Assembly (NCBI GenBank): GCA_947646735.1 | Contig: CANTFK010000752.1 | Coordinates: 62,001 to 126,000 of the forward strand | Source: Peronospora farinosa | Lineage: Eukaryota; Oomycota; Peronosporomycetes; Peronosporales; Peronosporaceae | DNA: 64,000 nucleotides | Direction of reading: 5' to 3' | Shown: piece after piece, positions 20,126 through 32,604 of the stretch | Layout: every line of letters begins with the position of its first letter | Position numbering within the stretch: position 1 is the first letter of the stretch | The notes under the pieces: generated by a model | What the model was told of the DNA's origin: nothing | Database searches by the model: none | Seen by the model: only the letters and a program-made list of their open reading frames with translations | Made by a program: the position numbers and the translations under genes

Positions 20126-22560
20126 ATGGTGCGCGTGCCCGGATCTTCGAAAGACGAGGGATTTCACCGCGAGTCCCAAGAAGATAAAGATGTTCATGTC
20201 AAGAAGGAGCACAAGACCGAAGAGCCACTGGAAAACCGATCGCCAGTGACTCAAGAAAATAACAAAGGATCGAAGGACCGACCTGACCTTGGGAGGGGCC
20301 CGGTCAACATGGTCGAGGTTGAATTTATTGAAGAGAAACCTAAATACCCTCCCTATATCCTCGTAGAGGAAACCTTGGTTCATGATGCCTATCATGATCC
20401 AGAGGACCATTAGCAGGTGGTGAAAACCGAGAGGCCAAGGTCCCCGAACAAACAAAAAACAAAGATCGCGCAATCCAAGCCGACAAATTTCCGGTTGAAG
20501 GCGCCCATAAACACCAAGTCGATAGGCCCCAAGAAGTCAGGACTGGCATCATGGTCAGACGCTGACGTCACGAGTGCCTACCACCAGAGCAAGATGAACG
20601 CGTCCTGTAGAGCAACCCCGTCGCGAAGACCCTAGAGATCCGGCAGCTGAGTCAACTTACTGGGCCGGTGTCGACCCTACCGCGGCTGCAAACCGTCACG
20701 GACGCGATCACTGCGCTGGTCACCCTTCTTCGTGAAGCGAACATGGTCGCTGGGCGGTTCGACCCGGACGACCTGCTGTCCCTGGGATTAGACAGAATCA
20801 CAAAGACGTTAGAGCATATACACAAGCGTCTGTCGATCCTAGTTTGGAACCACGCCAGCAAAGGAACACCCACCTCAGACGACAACCACACAAACACGGT
20901 CCAAGGACAGCCAGATGACGCTTCAAGACATCACGGTGTATCCTCACATGTACGGAGCCGCCGTCCACCCAGGGGCTTATCAAGTCCCATCCCAACACCT
21001 GACGTCAAGCGGCCAAAAAGCAGCAACCCCATGGTCCCCAGGATCGTCCTCGACTGGATCGGTCACTAGGATGCCCCTAGGTCCAACTGGGGCGGCGCAG
21101 CTCCAGGCCCGAGCGCGCAGCGCGGAGCAGGAACCACGCGGTCTCGAAACGGGGACGCGTTACAAGAATGAAAATCATTCCGATTTTCGGCCAATGAAAA
21201 ATCAACACGAGAAAAAATTGGAATTTGCTCTGCCCCGTGACGAAGATGCTGGGGTGGAAGGACCCACCTACCCGGTAGGTGATCTGCAGACCCTCTTCGA
21301 CGCGGCGATGGCAAGATTTTTGAATGAACGCCAAGTACCGCGGGCACACCCTAACGGGAGTGTAGCAGGAGGAAGACCAGAGGCGCAAAGGACGACCGCT
21401 CACCATGACCAGCATCCAGGCATACAAATGCAAAGAGGTCACACGATGACCGACGTCGACATGGAATCCGTTGGGTCCTGTGAGTTCGACCCAGACAACA
21501 TGGATTTGAGGGGACCTCAGTCGATGATGGCGAACGCAGCGTTGGTACAGATACCAAATATGGTCCCTCGCATCAAACTCTCGGCGACCTCGGATCTTAA
21601 AGAATTTCATGGAAGAAACCAAGACAAAGACAGAGCGCGCAGCTGGGTATCGACGGTCAAGACAGCATTTATAAGAGACCAAGCACCAGATAACGAACGA
21701 TGTCTCGTTTTTGGAGGTTTGCTGACTGGACCGGCACAGAATTGGTACCGTCAACTGGGTCACTCAGTCCGAGGAAACTGGAAGGACTTAATCCAAAAGT
21801 TCATGATTCGGTTCTGTGGCACGGGAGTACCTGTCGCCCGGCAGTACTACCATGCGAAGAAAGGATCGGAAGAGACCCCGCTGGATTATCTGTACCGTCG
21901 GAATGTGCTTGGACTCAGGGCGAAGATGAAGATTAAGGATAGGTAACCCAAGGTTCAGAAGGATCACGTCGATCACACATTTTGACGGTGGACGACCCGG
22001 AGCTAGCAGACAAGTTGACTATGTTGCGTTTGGCGGATGTAGAAAAATTGGAGGAAGTATTGACAGCATATCAGCGGACGAAGGCAAGACGAGGCAAGAT
22101 GTTGTTTGGATCAAACAAGTTTCGTCAGAAAGCACCGGCACTACCAGACAGGCCGAGAGATATTAACCGCCGCTCCATACATGCAGTGCGGGCGCCCCCG
22201 GAAGACTCGAGCTCTGAAGACTCCAGCCCAGACTCTTCAGATAACGAAGGAGATCTAAGACGAGTCTACCTTATGGAGAAAGAAGCAGGGAGGGACCCAA
22301 GGGTAAGGTTCTCAAAGAATATACCGACCAGGGAGGCCGACCAACATCACCAGGTAGTGAACCAGCGACCCGGCCCGTCATCAGCGACCACAAATACGAG
22401 ATGTGCTTATTGCGGGTCCAAGAAACATGTAGATCTGAATTGTTGGAAACGATTGACCTGCGACCGATGTGGAAGGAAGGGTCATCCATCAGATCGCTGC
22501 CTGTTTGTATGCCGGGGTTGTGGTGAGATTTACATTATTGGGAAGTGCCAGATGGAGTAG
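20126..22560 (+). pseudogene. gag: Element 3 gag, frameshifted
   Basis: Begins MVRVPGSSKDEGF (20126) with an acidic, Lys/Glu-rich N-terminal region to 20413, is broken, and continues in other frames (20668-21069, 20915-21946, 21982-22560). The capsid-like core is at about 21590-21946 (DLKEFHGRNQDKDRARSWV, LLTGPAQNWYRQLG). At the end lie zinc knuckles CAYCGSKKHVDLNC and CDRCGRKGHPSDRC, and a third partial Cys cluster. The same protein is encoded by element 4 with many residue changes. Several frame changes make it non-functional as read. Confidence 0.8.
20127..20142 (+). other. Element 3 primer-binding site overlapping the gag start codon
   Basis: TGGTGCGCGTGCCCGG begins one base after the LTR end (CACCACA, then A, then TGG). 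The ATG of the gag frame uses that A and the first two bases of the site. The same arrangement is found in element 4 (32605). The complement would end in CCA and match an acceptor stem plus T-stem of some tRNA, which I cannot name. Confidence 0.6.
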
Positions 22561-22889
22561 TTCTACAATTTGTTCCGTCAATGGTACAACCCAGCCAAGC
22601 ATGCAAGGATGTTCCCGGAGAAACTCGAGAAGATGGAAAATTAGGACGCTCGCCAGGTTTGAATCTGGTACGAGCCGAGCGTTCTAATTGTTGTATCTTT
22701 GCATATGTGGAAAAACAGACCAAGGAGGAGACGGGTACTCCAGTTAAGATTGAAAATATATCGAAGATTGGAAATTACCCTGTGGTCCATGTTGCTTCTT
22801 TGAATAAGCCTAACAATTTTATTTGAGAAAGTTCAGCAATGAAGTTGGACTTATTCTAGGGGGTACTGGAAATACCACGCCCCTACTAA

Positions 22890-24048
22890 ATGGTTCAGGC
22901 AAGCCAAAGCCTCTGGAAAGGTCAACAACGACCATGCAAATTTGTTGTTCGATACTGGTGCATCCTTGATATCGCCTTTGCTCGTAAGGTAGGCTGCCAA
23001 ATTGATGAAAGTGAACGACAAGAAGGTATTGGTATTGGGGAATCCGTATATACCACGGAAGGGCGCACTCGCATCAAGGTTACTCTGAATGGGAACTTGG
23101 TGTACATCTTTTTAAGGTGTGGGTAGGCCCTATGGTAGGCCAAGATGCAATTTTGGGGATGTCCCAGCCGGTATCCGGTTAGACTTGGCCGACCGAACTC
23201 TCTGTCTTCCCGATGAAGTTCGAGTACAATTGACCGGGCGAAGGACGCTTTACAATACTCGAGTATCGGATGTGAAATTGGGTCGGTATGTACAGATATC
23301 CGTTGGAGGATGTACGGAAGTGCCTTTCAAAAGGTCGACCTCAGAACAGTGACAATTGTGGGTCACGAGAGGTGAAAGATGGGTGACCACCTTGATCGAA
23401 GGGATAGAGCGTCGAAAGATTTTGAAGATAACCAACTTCAGCCCTCGCCCCTTAACATTGCACGAAGATACCAAGATAGGTATGTGGTTGACCGGGGATC
23501 AAGTTCCGAGAACGCCATGGTTTGTCTCGGTGGGCTCTCGAAGATATTCGGAATGGCTAAATCTGGCTTATGAATCTACCACTGAACAAGTCGACCATCA
23601 GGTCGACCCAACGGAAGAGGAAGAAGGGCCACTAGTGGAGAGACAAGAGTATAAGACTCCGTCACACATCTTACAGCGACCAGCGACCCCAACCCGAATG
23701 ATGAATATGGCACACCAACCGGTACCCAACAGAGAAGAACAACCGTTCGAAGAGAAGGTGAATTGGCAGGAGAGGCCCGCCCAGGAGCGGAGTGTAGCTA
23801 AAGAAGACCTACATGCAGTGATCACTACCAATGAGAAGGAAGCCAAACTGGTAGACTTGTTACAGGCAAATGACCAGGTGTGTTCTTTCGAGAGTGGGGA
23901 ACTTTGGGCCGAGGACATAAGACAAGGATGGGCGATCATACCGGAAGTGGACCCCTCACTCGAAGGTATTGAGTTAGAAGATATACAGATTCCTGATCCA
24001 GATGAGAACACTCCTGAAGAGGTGGACCGGTTAAGACAAATAATATGA
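22890..24048 (+). pseudogene. Element 3 protease and pol linker
   Basis: The protease active-site motif LLFDTGAS is readable at about 22942, followed in other frames by FARKVGCQIDESERQEG and LDLADRTLCLPDEVR. A linker (23356-24048) follows, containing the conserved block [18 protein letters not shown] that is also present in element 4, and it leads into RT. Frame changes occur within the protease. Confidence 0.75.
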
Positions 24049-24110
24049 AAGAAACGACATTTACTGATGGGCAAAGTTAACGCCTTACCCCCGGCCGCCC
24101 GAGGAGCGAT

Positions 24111-26068
24111 ATGCGATATCGATGTGGAAACGCAAGGCCGATCGCTCAACGCGTACGGAAGGTAGCCCCTCAATTCAGAAAGAAGTTGGCCGACCTGATC
24201 AAGGGACTGTTATCGGCAAAGATCATTCAGCCTTCTACCTCGCCATGGGCCAGCCCAATTGTGATTATCGTGAAGAAGAATGGGGTCGATATTCGATTGT
24301 GTATCGACTATCGGTTGGTGAATGATCTCAACCAACTTATGGTATACCCTATGCCGTTGATTAACGAATTAGTGGAGGACCTGGAAGGAGCTTTGTGGTA
24401 CTGTTCTCTTGACATGGCGAGTGGTTTTTGGGTCGTCAGTGTGACCGAAAGGGCGAGACCAATTTTGGCGTTCGTTACACCACTGGGATTATTTGAATGG
24501 CTTCGGATGCCTTTTGGGCTTAAGCATGCGCCTCAGATATATCAAAGGTTGTTGGATAATGCGTTATATGAATTTTTACGGATTCCGCCAGGGGCTGCCA
24601 CAGAGGAAACAGAGGATTTGTTTGCAACAGGGAAAGCAGATTCAAAATCGGGTCCCTAGATATTGGGTCGACGATCATACATTGACGATATACTTGCTCC
24701 TGCCGAATCGTGGGACGTATTATGCCAGAAAGTGGAGCGGCTGCTAGACGTGTGTGACTATTGGAAATTGTCGGCCAGTGCCGTCAAGAGTACGTGGGGG
24801 TGTCGGAAGGTCGAGTATCTTGGACATCGAGTTTCCAAGGAGGGTCTAGAGGCCCACCCAAAAGATCTTCAGTCTTTGGTTGACCTACCTCTACCGACAA
24901 CGCTGAAGGCTATGCAATCCTTTTTAGGAAGCCTAAATTACTACAGCAGGTACATCGAAGATTATGCCGTATACGCGTCAATCCTTTACGAACTGAGAGA
25001 GGTGGATTTTCACGCTTGGAGGTGTAAATTGATGGCTAACGATGAAGTGGAGGCCCAGGAAGATAACGAAGAAAAATGGTCGAAGGTACAAGTAGCTTTT
25101 GCCATGCTCAAGAACAAGATTGCTACGGCGCCCATCACTACGACATTTAGGCCCGGTTAGAGAGGCAGTTATTATTGTCTACGCAAGTGATTGGGCCATC
25201 TCGGAGTCGTTGAGGCAGAATTACGACGGCCTGTACATGCTAGTAATGTTTACGATCCGAACCCTCAAGTGAAACGAGGTGAACTACAGCACAGTGGAAA
25301 AGGAAGTGCTGGCGTTGTTACAAATATTGGAGACTTGCTTCACGATGTTGGTCGCCCGACCCCTCAAAGTTCTGACGAGACATTCTACACTAGCCTGGCT
25401 AGTGAAGTCTTCGGGGTTGCAAGGTCGCTTGGGAAATTGGGCCGCTCTCTTGTCCCAGTGGACTTTGGAGATTGTGAAATGCAAGAAAGGCGAAGACCAG
25501 GTACTGGGGCGTTAGCAGCCAGTATTACGCCTCGAGAAAATGTGGACTCAATTCTGTCGTCAATTGCTTCCAAGAAGCAATCCAGGGAAGTGGTCTACCT
25601 ACCTACGCCCACAATGGAATTAAACGAAGAACTGTATGTGATGAGTTTCGATGGGTCAGCCTGGGTGATTAAGGAGGAGGTGCCTGCAGCGCTATTGTGT
25701 GGAGACTTCCTGCATGAACTATAGTCGCAGCTACGTCGAAATATATCGACAGGTCTACAGTGAATGAGGCTGAATATGAGGGCATGGTACTGGGCTCTGA
25801 CCTGTTGGAGCCAATGAAGCGACGGCGTTTGATTATCTGTGGAGATTCCAATTTGGTTGTAAGACAGATGCGTGGAGAGATTAAATGCAAAGCTTCGGGT
25901 TTCTCCCCGTTGCGGGCCAAGGCGTTAAGTAAGCTTCAGTCGTGGCCCACCCACGCAGTCTTACATGTGAAACGAGACGGAATCAGAGCGCAGACCAGTT
26001 GGCCAGTGCGGCTTTACATCAGCAGCAAGGGGCCGAATAGATACCAAAAGGAGAGTGGCGAGGTCTAG
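24111..26068 (+). pseudogene. pol: Element 3 reverse transcriptase and RNase H
   Basis: The RT is readable as two frames separated by a stop at 24657-24659: 24111-24659 (SPWASPIVIIVKKNGVDIRL, YCSLDMASGFWVV, RMPFGLKHAPQIYQRL) and 24663-25160 (catalytic RSYIDDILAP, then YLGHRVSKEGLEAHPKDL and MQSFLGSLNYYSRYIEDYA). RNase H follows with frame changes (about 25191-26068), recognisable by VMSFDGSA, NEAEYEGMVLG and IICGDSNLVVRQMRGE. Confidence 0.8.
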
Positions 26069-26470
26069 AAGCAATCAATCGGCTGCGAGAGGTTTTGGTC
26101 CCTAGAGACCGGGATCAGTCGGTCAAGGTATCTGCGGTGACGAGATCACGGTTGCCCGTCAAAATATCGGGAGATGTCATGCAAGAAGATGTGGTACAAC
26201 AACTCCGGATGGACAGGATCCGAGATGCGCAAGACGAGGAGAGCTGGGTACGCGAGTTGAAGGCATATTTGAATGGAAGCCTGGAAAGAATTGTCAGTGG
26301 AAGCGGCCAGAAACTGCATCAAAATGTCGGAGGATTACGAGATAAGTGAAGAAGGACTGCTGGTGTACTGCCCCGGCCAGAGGATCAAGGGAGACGACCG
26401 AGACATAACTGCCAGATTGGTGATACCTTAGAGTCTCCAGGCCGACGTCCTCCATCACTATCATACCAGT

Positions 26471-27790
26471 TTGGAAGGCGGCCATCAGGGGATCGGGCGT
26501 ACCTATCATCGGATTCGACGATATTGTCATTGGAGGGGTCTATTCCGGAGCGTCCAGAAATATGTGGGTCAGTGCATGGATTGTGAGACTGGAAAAGGGA
26601 GGCCCACTTTACAAGGGAAGTCTCCGGGGAATGTTAAAGCGACGTACCCTTTCCAAATTATCGCGATGGACCACATACCATCTCTCCCCAAGTCGTATAA
26701 AGGAAATACGGAACTACTGATCTGGGTCGACCTGTTCACAGATTATGTGATGGCTAAGGCTAGTGCGTCACGGACAGCCCAGACAGTAGCTGAGGGGTAT
26801 GAAGAATGCGTTTTCCGCCGTTTTGGCGCCAGTGAAACGATCCGTCACGACCGGGAACCGGAGTTTATGTCGGACTTCTTCCGAGCTTTCAGTCGCATGG
26901 TGGGTCAACGTCAGAGAGCGACCATGGCCTACCGACCTCAAGCGAACGGCACTGCGGAGAGAATGGTCCAGACTCTAACAAGATCGCTCAAGATGTACGT
27001 AGCCGACGTGGGACAGCGAGACTGGGATGAATACGCGGAACGTTTAACGTTTGCGTTAAACACGGCTCAAGACAGAGTGCGGGAGGAAACACCGTTCTAT
27101 CTGGTACATGGATGGGATGCTAGGACCACTCTCGAGACTATGTTCCCGGTGGTGAACACTCGACGTCGAGAATCAGGACCTCGGAGATGGAGATATCGGA
27201 TCAGAGTCACTATCAGCGAGCAAGAGACCAAGTCAACGACGGATAGTCAGGCTCGGGTGCAAGCACAAAATGAAGGGGTAGTCGGCCACGAAATTCAGCC
27301 AGGGGCCCGGGTATGGCTATACTTGGACCGAGTGAAGGAGGGGTATGCCAAAAAATTGGCCCACCTATGGCACGGACCGTTCCGAGTCCAGGAGTTAGTC
27401 GGAGATCATGCAGTACGTCTGGAATTACGAGGTACAGAATACAGACCATTCCCAATCGTGCACATCTCCAAGCTCAAGCCCGTCAGAGAGTTCCCCGATC
27501 TACCGAACAGCGAGCTGAAAGTGGATGGAACAGATCGAGTCGACTTCGATGAATGTCTGCTACCAGAAGACAGCTGGGTGCGGGAATTGGAAGAGGGCGA
27601 GTATGAAGTCGAAGAAATTTTAGAGAGTCGTACAGGCAAGAAGACTTGGTATGGCAGGCAACAACGAGAATTCCTCGTGCAATGGAAGGGACACCCTGAC
27701 CCCTCGTGGGTGGACGAAGTGGATCTGATTGCGGAGCCTTACTCCGGGACTTCGAGCGCAAGAAGACAAGCCATAACCGCTTCGAAGTAA
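26471..27790 (+). CDS. Element 3 integrase with C-terminal chromodomain-like domain
   Basis: A 439-codon frame. The HHCC zinc-binding region (GGHQGIGRTYHRIRRYC .. CMDCETGK) opens it, then the catalytic core with D,D,E (IIAMDHIPSLP, TIRHDREPEFMS, RPQANGTAERMVQTL), a GPY-type region (KLAHLWHGPFRVQEL), and a chromodomain-like end (EVEEILESRTGKK, QREFLVQWKGHPDPSWV). The tail HNRFEVMQSHE is also present in element 4 directly after RNase H, where this whole integrase is missing. It is the longest intact sense frame of element 3. Confidence 0.85.
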   Translation: MEGGHQGIGRTYHRIRRYCHWRGLFRSVQKYVGQCMDCETGKGRPTLQGKSPGNVKATYPFQIIAMDHIPSLPKSYKGNTELLIWVDLFTDYVMAKASASRTAQTVAEGYEECVFRRFGASETIRHDREPEFMSDFFRAFSRMVGQRQRATMAYRPQANGTAERMVQTLTRSLKMYVADVGQRDWDEYAERLTFALNTAQDRVREETPFYLVHGWDARTTLETMFPVVNTRRRESGPRRWRYRIRVTISEQETKSTTDSQARVQAQNEGVVGHEIQPGARVWLYLDRVKEGYAKKLAHLWHGPFRVQELVGDHAVRLELRGTEYRPFPIVHISKLKPVREFPDLPNSELKVDGTDRVDFDECLLPEDSWVRELEEGEYEVEEILESRTGKKTWYGRQQREFLVQWKGHPDPSWVDEVDLIAEPYSGTSSARRQAITASK

Positions 27791-28339
27791 TGCAAAGCCA
27801 TGAAAACTAGCCGGCGGTAGCAAGTTTCTTGGAAGGTGGACCGAGTCCCTCAATGGTCGGCCCAGCCCCTCGTTGGAAGATTTGGGTCGCCTGCGGGGCG
27901 GCCTTGAACTTCCAATTAGTTAGGGGTATAGGAGAATGGATAACAAAGGAGGGAGATTATCAAGATCAATTAGAACAGAGGAAAACATGGCAAGAGGAGA
28001 TAGAAGATGTACAAGCACACAAAATAGAATCGAAGGGAAAAGAAGATTCATGTTCAAGGGAAGACCTAAATGGATGGCCCAAACTTGCCTTTGAGGCGTG
28101 GAACTAGAGCGCCAGGATGGGGCACAGAAGACAAACGACACTGGGTGAGCCACGGCCACGCGGAATCCGACACCCGAAGGGCCTCAAGCAGGTCGACCGG
28201 GTCCGACCCCTCTTCACGACCATGGAACCAATAAACCACACGGCGGGTTCGAGGAAGATGACGGAAGAAGGGGTCCAGGAAAATGTCGAGATCGCAGTGG
28301 CCCTTGCTCATCCCAATGAAGATAAGGTCGACCACCTCC

Positions 28340-29906
28340 CGCCACGCTCAAGTCGCCCGACTCCGACGCTTCTTCCGCGCGTTGTAGTAGGACGCGAGGA
28401 AAGAATTCGCGCTCGCTTGGTATTTGGAGATCCACAAGCAGTGGGTCGCCTCCCAAAGTGCTTGACTATGCTCTTCGTCAAACTGGATGTAGGCCGCTGC
28501 CAACTGGCGAGCCAGCAACAGGTCGGAAGGAAACAGGCTGCATGGGAGCACGAGCTTCCACCCAAGGTTCCGCCGCCAGCAAGCGCTGGATCATTGGAGG
28601 GTTCACCAGCGACCTCTTACATTTGGGGGGGCGGTCGAGGTTTCCGTCCGGAGGGTCAAACCAACCCCAAGGTAAATCCAGCTGGTCGACCAAGTCTGTG
28701 GAAGACATTGTAACAATGCACCACGAATTGACTAGGTAGACCGGCCAAGGCGCCACTTCCACGGCAGAGAAAGTCTTCAGCTGCATGTACCCTGGGATGA
28801 TGGCATCCTTGGGGAGCAAGCAAGAGTCGGTCGAAAGGGGCGAATTGTTGTCCGCAACAGTGGGCGCGCTCTTTTCTTTCTCCGCAGACGACTCAGTCTC
28901 CGAGTCCGACGTCCCGAACATCGCCCGTTTCAGCGAGAGGCCAGAAGCCGAGATGGCCCCGAATGGGGGAGTGGACGTCGGCGGAAGACATTAAGAACTT
29001 GTATTATTGGGGCGCCGACCGGAAGAACAAGACTTGGCCAGGGCCGCCTGAAGCGTCTCGCTGTCGTCGCTGAGGTCGTTGTCCGAAGACTACAGCATGA
29101 CAGAGGAGCGGCCACCAGAGACTTCCGACAGCGGTATCGCGGATGTGTCGGGCCTCGGAGACTTGAAAACTTTGGCAGGCACATGGGGTGACGGCCGCCT
29201 GGACCGTTTACCAAGAGCTTTTGCCGGCCTCAAAAAGGGGGAACATACGGCCGGGGACGAAGCTGCCGAAGGAGGAGTTACTCCCGGAGTTGGCCCATCG
29301 GATAGGCCGACGTGATCGAGCTCTGCAGCAAGAAGCGAGTTACGGCTCCGAATGTGCTCGATCTTTCATCGCAGGCGATCCACCAGTGCTGTCTCGCACT
29401 GAAGAGCTTCGCGGAGTTGGACCACCAGCCGGAAATTGTCGCGTAATGTCTCTTCCAAACGCTCACAAGGGTGGCCAATAAGGTGGTCGAAGGGGGGAAC
29501 GACCCTCGCAGTCCTCTATGCGGCGAGATTGCGCGTCCACGAGAGCTTGCAATTCCTGCAGAGCTACACGCAGGTCGACTGGCGCGGAAGACGAGTTGTC
29601 AAACATGGAGACCGACGTGGCAGGAGAATCTGCCTTCTTGGCAGGAGTCAAAGCAGTGAAGACGGGAGAGCTATCAACGACGACAGTTTCGGCAGAACTC
29701 AACGGTGAAGATACCGGCCCGGGAAGTTCGACCAAGGATGCCTCTTCTAATGGAGGGTCAACCAAAGGCGCGGAAACGATGGAGGTCGCCTCAGCAGACG
29801 TTGGGTCAGAACCAGGGGAAGACATGGCTGGAACGACACGAGTTAGAAATGGGCGATCAGCAAAGGGGACAGTAACGGACTTACGTGACGAAGGAAGTGA
29901 AGACAT
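28340..29906 (-). pseudogene. Element 3 antisense gene, decayed
   Basis: Opposite to the element's genes, between integrase and the 3' LTR. The first part (29463-29906, start MSSLPSSRKSVTVPF) is Ser/Pro-rich and ends in a coiled coil (VALQELQALVDAQSRRIEDC). The coil continues in another frame (LEETLRDNFRLVVQLREAL .. SLLAAELDHVGL), followed by a basic, nuclear-localisation-like stretch (GKRSRRPSPHVPAKV). A second block at 28348-28921 reads LPWGWFDPPDGNLDRPPK, then LLARQLAAAYIQFDEEHSQ and ALWEATHCLWISKYQASA, and has no family I recognise. Stops and shifts divide it. The first half resembles the antisense ORF of element 4. Confidence 0.55.
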
Positions 29907-29952
29907 GCGCGTGCTCAATCCGTTGTACGGCTGAGCAAGTGCAGGGGGCGGC

Positions 29953-31083
29953 TGTGGTGAAGTGCTGTTTTTGCGATGTGGGGGACCCATAATCCAGTTG
30001 GATTCGGAGTATAGACCGTGGGTCAGGGACAGGAGACCAGAGAGACAGGGGCCTCGAAAGGGAGCGACCGTTGGCGGAGAACAATCCGTAGGACCCACAG
30101 AAGAAAAATCAGTATCAGAGTACCGGTTAACCGGTACCGAAGGGAGTTGACCATGGCCCTTCATTAATCTACCCGGCCCCTCGTTCGTAGACCCAGGTCC
30201 CTCATCGGTCGATCTGGGTCCCTCATTGGTCGATTCAGTCCCTCGCTGGTAGACCTGGGTTCCCCATTGGCCGACCCGGTCCCTCGCTGGTAGACCCGGG
30301 TCCCTCATCGGTCGACCTAAATCCCTCGTCAGTCGACCCGGTCCCTCGCTGGTAGACTTGGGTCCCTCATTGGTCGACCTGAATCCCTTGTCAGTCGACC
30401 CGGGTCCCTCGGGGTTCAGCCACTCCTGACCAGTTAACACAAGGATCAGACTAGTCGACGCAAGTAATCAGAGCTCCAGGCAGATAAAGTAAAGGAGTTA
30501 AAAGGATAGGACTACATTAAATACTACTCAATTTGCGATCTACGTGGCACGACTCCGTCACCCAAGAAGAACTTGCTCTAAGATACCCGCCTTTTCCGGG
30601 AAGGGATACATTTTGGCCCCCCGTTGAGGACAGTTGTGTAGCGAAGTTCAAGTGCGAATAGAGCTCCAGGATATAGTTGGCCTGTGAGCTCGTTCGAATA
30701 GCAACCCCCCCCCCCAAGACCCTCTATCGGAAGCGGTCTCCCTTACCTCACTGTCCGGGAGCAAAGTAAAGATCAGGTGGTTGATACCCCTGAAACAAGA
30801 AGGAAAAGGCCAGGGATAATCTCCCTGAAGAATTTGGCTTTAAGTCCACTCTCGACAAGGTCGATCGAGTGGCCACCTACCGGCCCACCGAGTGAAGCAT
30901 ATCCACTCGAGGCCCCCCAGGTCTACCTCTCTCAAGGCAGACGTCTACATCTTCACCAAGTCTTTTGAAGAGTGCAACCCGCCAGCCGACGGGTACACAA
31001 GGTGAGAGAAGGTCCATACGCGGCATCGGGGTACCCCCTCTCGGCAGTCCGGGACAGTGAGTGGTTTGGGGTCTAATCATAAC
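29953..31083 (+). repeat. Element 3 3' LTR (family B), truncated by element 4
   Basis: Starts TGTGGTGAAGTGC after a purine tract (GCAGGGGGCGG). It stops at ..TAATCATAAC (31083), where element 4 starts; TAAC (31080-31083) is one target duplication of that insertion. The last part of the LTR is at 35819-35846 in inverted orientation. Its minisatellite (30150-30412) is longer than in the 5' LTR. Confidence 0.9.
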
Positions 31084-32604
31084 TGTGGCGAAGTGAAGGA
31101 GTGAATTTCGCAAAGTGTGATCACATATTTTCAGTTTAGTCCGAAATGGCCAATATTGATGAGTCGCGATCTCGCAGAAAGGTTTCGAGATGACGTCAAA
31201 TGGGATGGGAAACAGTGAATGGTGTAGTTTGCAGTTCTATGTGGGGTCAAATATGGCCTAGAAACGGCGCTATTGCGATCTCCAGTATTTCCGATGGCGA
31301 TCCGCGTGAACGTGATCGCTAAGAAGGAGGATGGGTACACCCAAGTATGTGGAAGACGGTCTGGTGTGGATCACGTCGCTATGGAGGACTGGAATGAGGT
31401 GGACATGACATGTCACATAGATGGACCATCTCACATGACCTGAGAAACGGTAAAGAGGATAAGTCGTGATCCGGCGTATCGCTATCCGATGCTAATTATT
31501 AGTATCGCTATCCGATGCTAATTATTAGTATCGCGATCCGATATTAATTATTAGTATCGCGATCCGATATTAATTATTAGTATCGCGATCCGATATTAAT
31601 TATTAGTATCGCGATCCGATATTAATTATTAGTATCGCGATCCGATATTAATTATTAGTATCGCGATCCGATATTAATTATTAGTATCGCGATCCGATAT
31701 TAATTATTAGTATCGCGATCCGATATTAATTATTAGTATCGCGATCCGATACTAATTATCTAGTACCGCGATCCGATATTAATTATTAGTACCGCTATCC
31801 GATATTAATTATTAGTACCTCGATCCGATACTAATTATTTAGTACCGCGATCCGATATTAATTATTTAGTACCGCGATCCGATACTAAAATGGTATTAGA
31901 TCCGAGCGAGGTAGCGATCCAGATCGCGGCGATATTGGAGTGGACCACATTACAAGATCTGATTTCTCCAAAAGAGCGATACGTGGCAATAGATCCTGAG
32001 CTACAGATAGTCAAGATCATAGGTTTTTGGTATTTGATTGGTTAACATTAACAGAGTTCAATTTGCTTCTAAATACACGTGTCGACTTCTCTTCCGGGCT
32101 GAATTCTTTGGCCTCCCGACGTCTCAAGGGAGTCTACATACTACACAAGTCATATCCCTAGATTGTTTGGCCAAGGATTACAAGAACTCTCAACAAACAA
32201 CTCCCCCTGCGATTGGACGCAGCACAACAAGAAAAGGACAAGGTACAAGATCGCGAGACGGCTCAAGTGGTCAGAAGATCAAGTATATCAAGTGGATCAA
32301 GTATCTACATTTTTGGACAAGGCGATCTCAAGAGAGATCAGGGCGACTCAAATAGAGCACCCCAAGAACAAATGCGATCGTGTGAGGAATTCCACTCGAT
32401 CGCCCCCCACCTATCCCTAACACAATCAAGTTCAACATCGACTCAAGTCTACCGAGAAGAGAGCAACCCGCCCTACCGACAGGTACACAAGGTGAGAAAG
32501 GCTATACACACGGAATCGGGGTACCCCCTCCGTTAGTCGGTCGTCCGGTCGCCAGTGGAGAGTTAGGATCGCATCAGCAATTTTGCGAATCCCACTCCAC
32601 CACA
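31084..32604 (+). repeat. Element 4 5' LTR (family D, 1521 bp) with 26-bp minisatellite
   Basis: Starts TGTGGCGAAGTGAAGG and ends CACTCCACCACA. From about 31473 to 31890 it holds about 16 copies of a 26-bp unit beginning TATCGCGATCCGATATTAAT, with minor variants. Downstream parts resemble the equivalent positions in LTR families B and C (a block reading GACaGGTACACAAGGTGAGA, then a block with GGGGTACCCCCTCCG). Confidence 0.95.

Larger units (their letters stand above)
19068..31083 (+). mobile_element. Element 3: family-B Ty3/gypsy inserted in element 2 gag
   Basis: Starts with LTR at 19068 (TGTGGTGAAGTGC) and has gag, protease, RT, RNase H and integrase on the plus strand. Its 3' LTR (29953-31083) is interrupted by element 4; the missing LTR end is found inverted at 35819-35846. 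The target duplication is TGGA: 19064-19067 on the left and TCCA at 35815-35818 (inverted) on the right. With the inversion undone, element 2 gag reads in frame across the empty site (..PEPM then EIDVIESS..). Its sense frames contain many shifts, but integrase is still open. Confidence 0.9.

Noticed and set aside
29463..30440. A 325-codon minus-strand frame read as one protein
   Set aside because: The first half is LTR minisatellite translated in an open frame. Only the part from Met at 29906 onward lies inside the element and resembles the element 4 antisense ORF.
31473..31890. Regularly spaced short repeats that could suggest a CRISPR array
   Set aside because: The units are directly adjacent 26-bp copies without unique spacers, occur in both LTRs of a eukaryotic retroelement, and have no cas genes nearby; it is a minisatellite.
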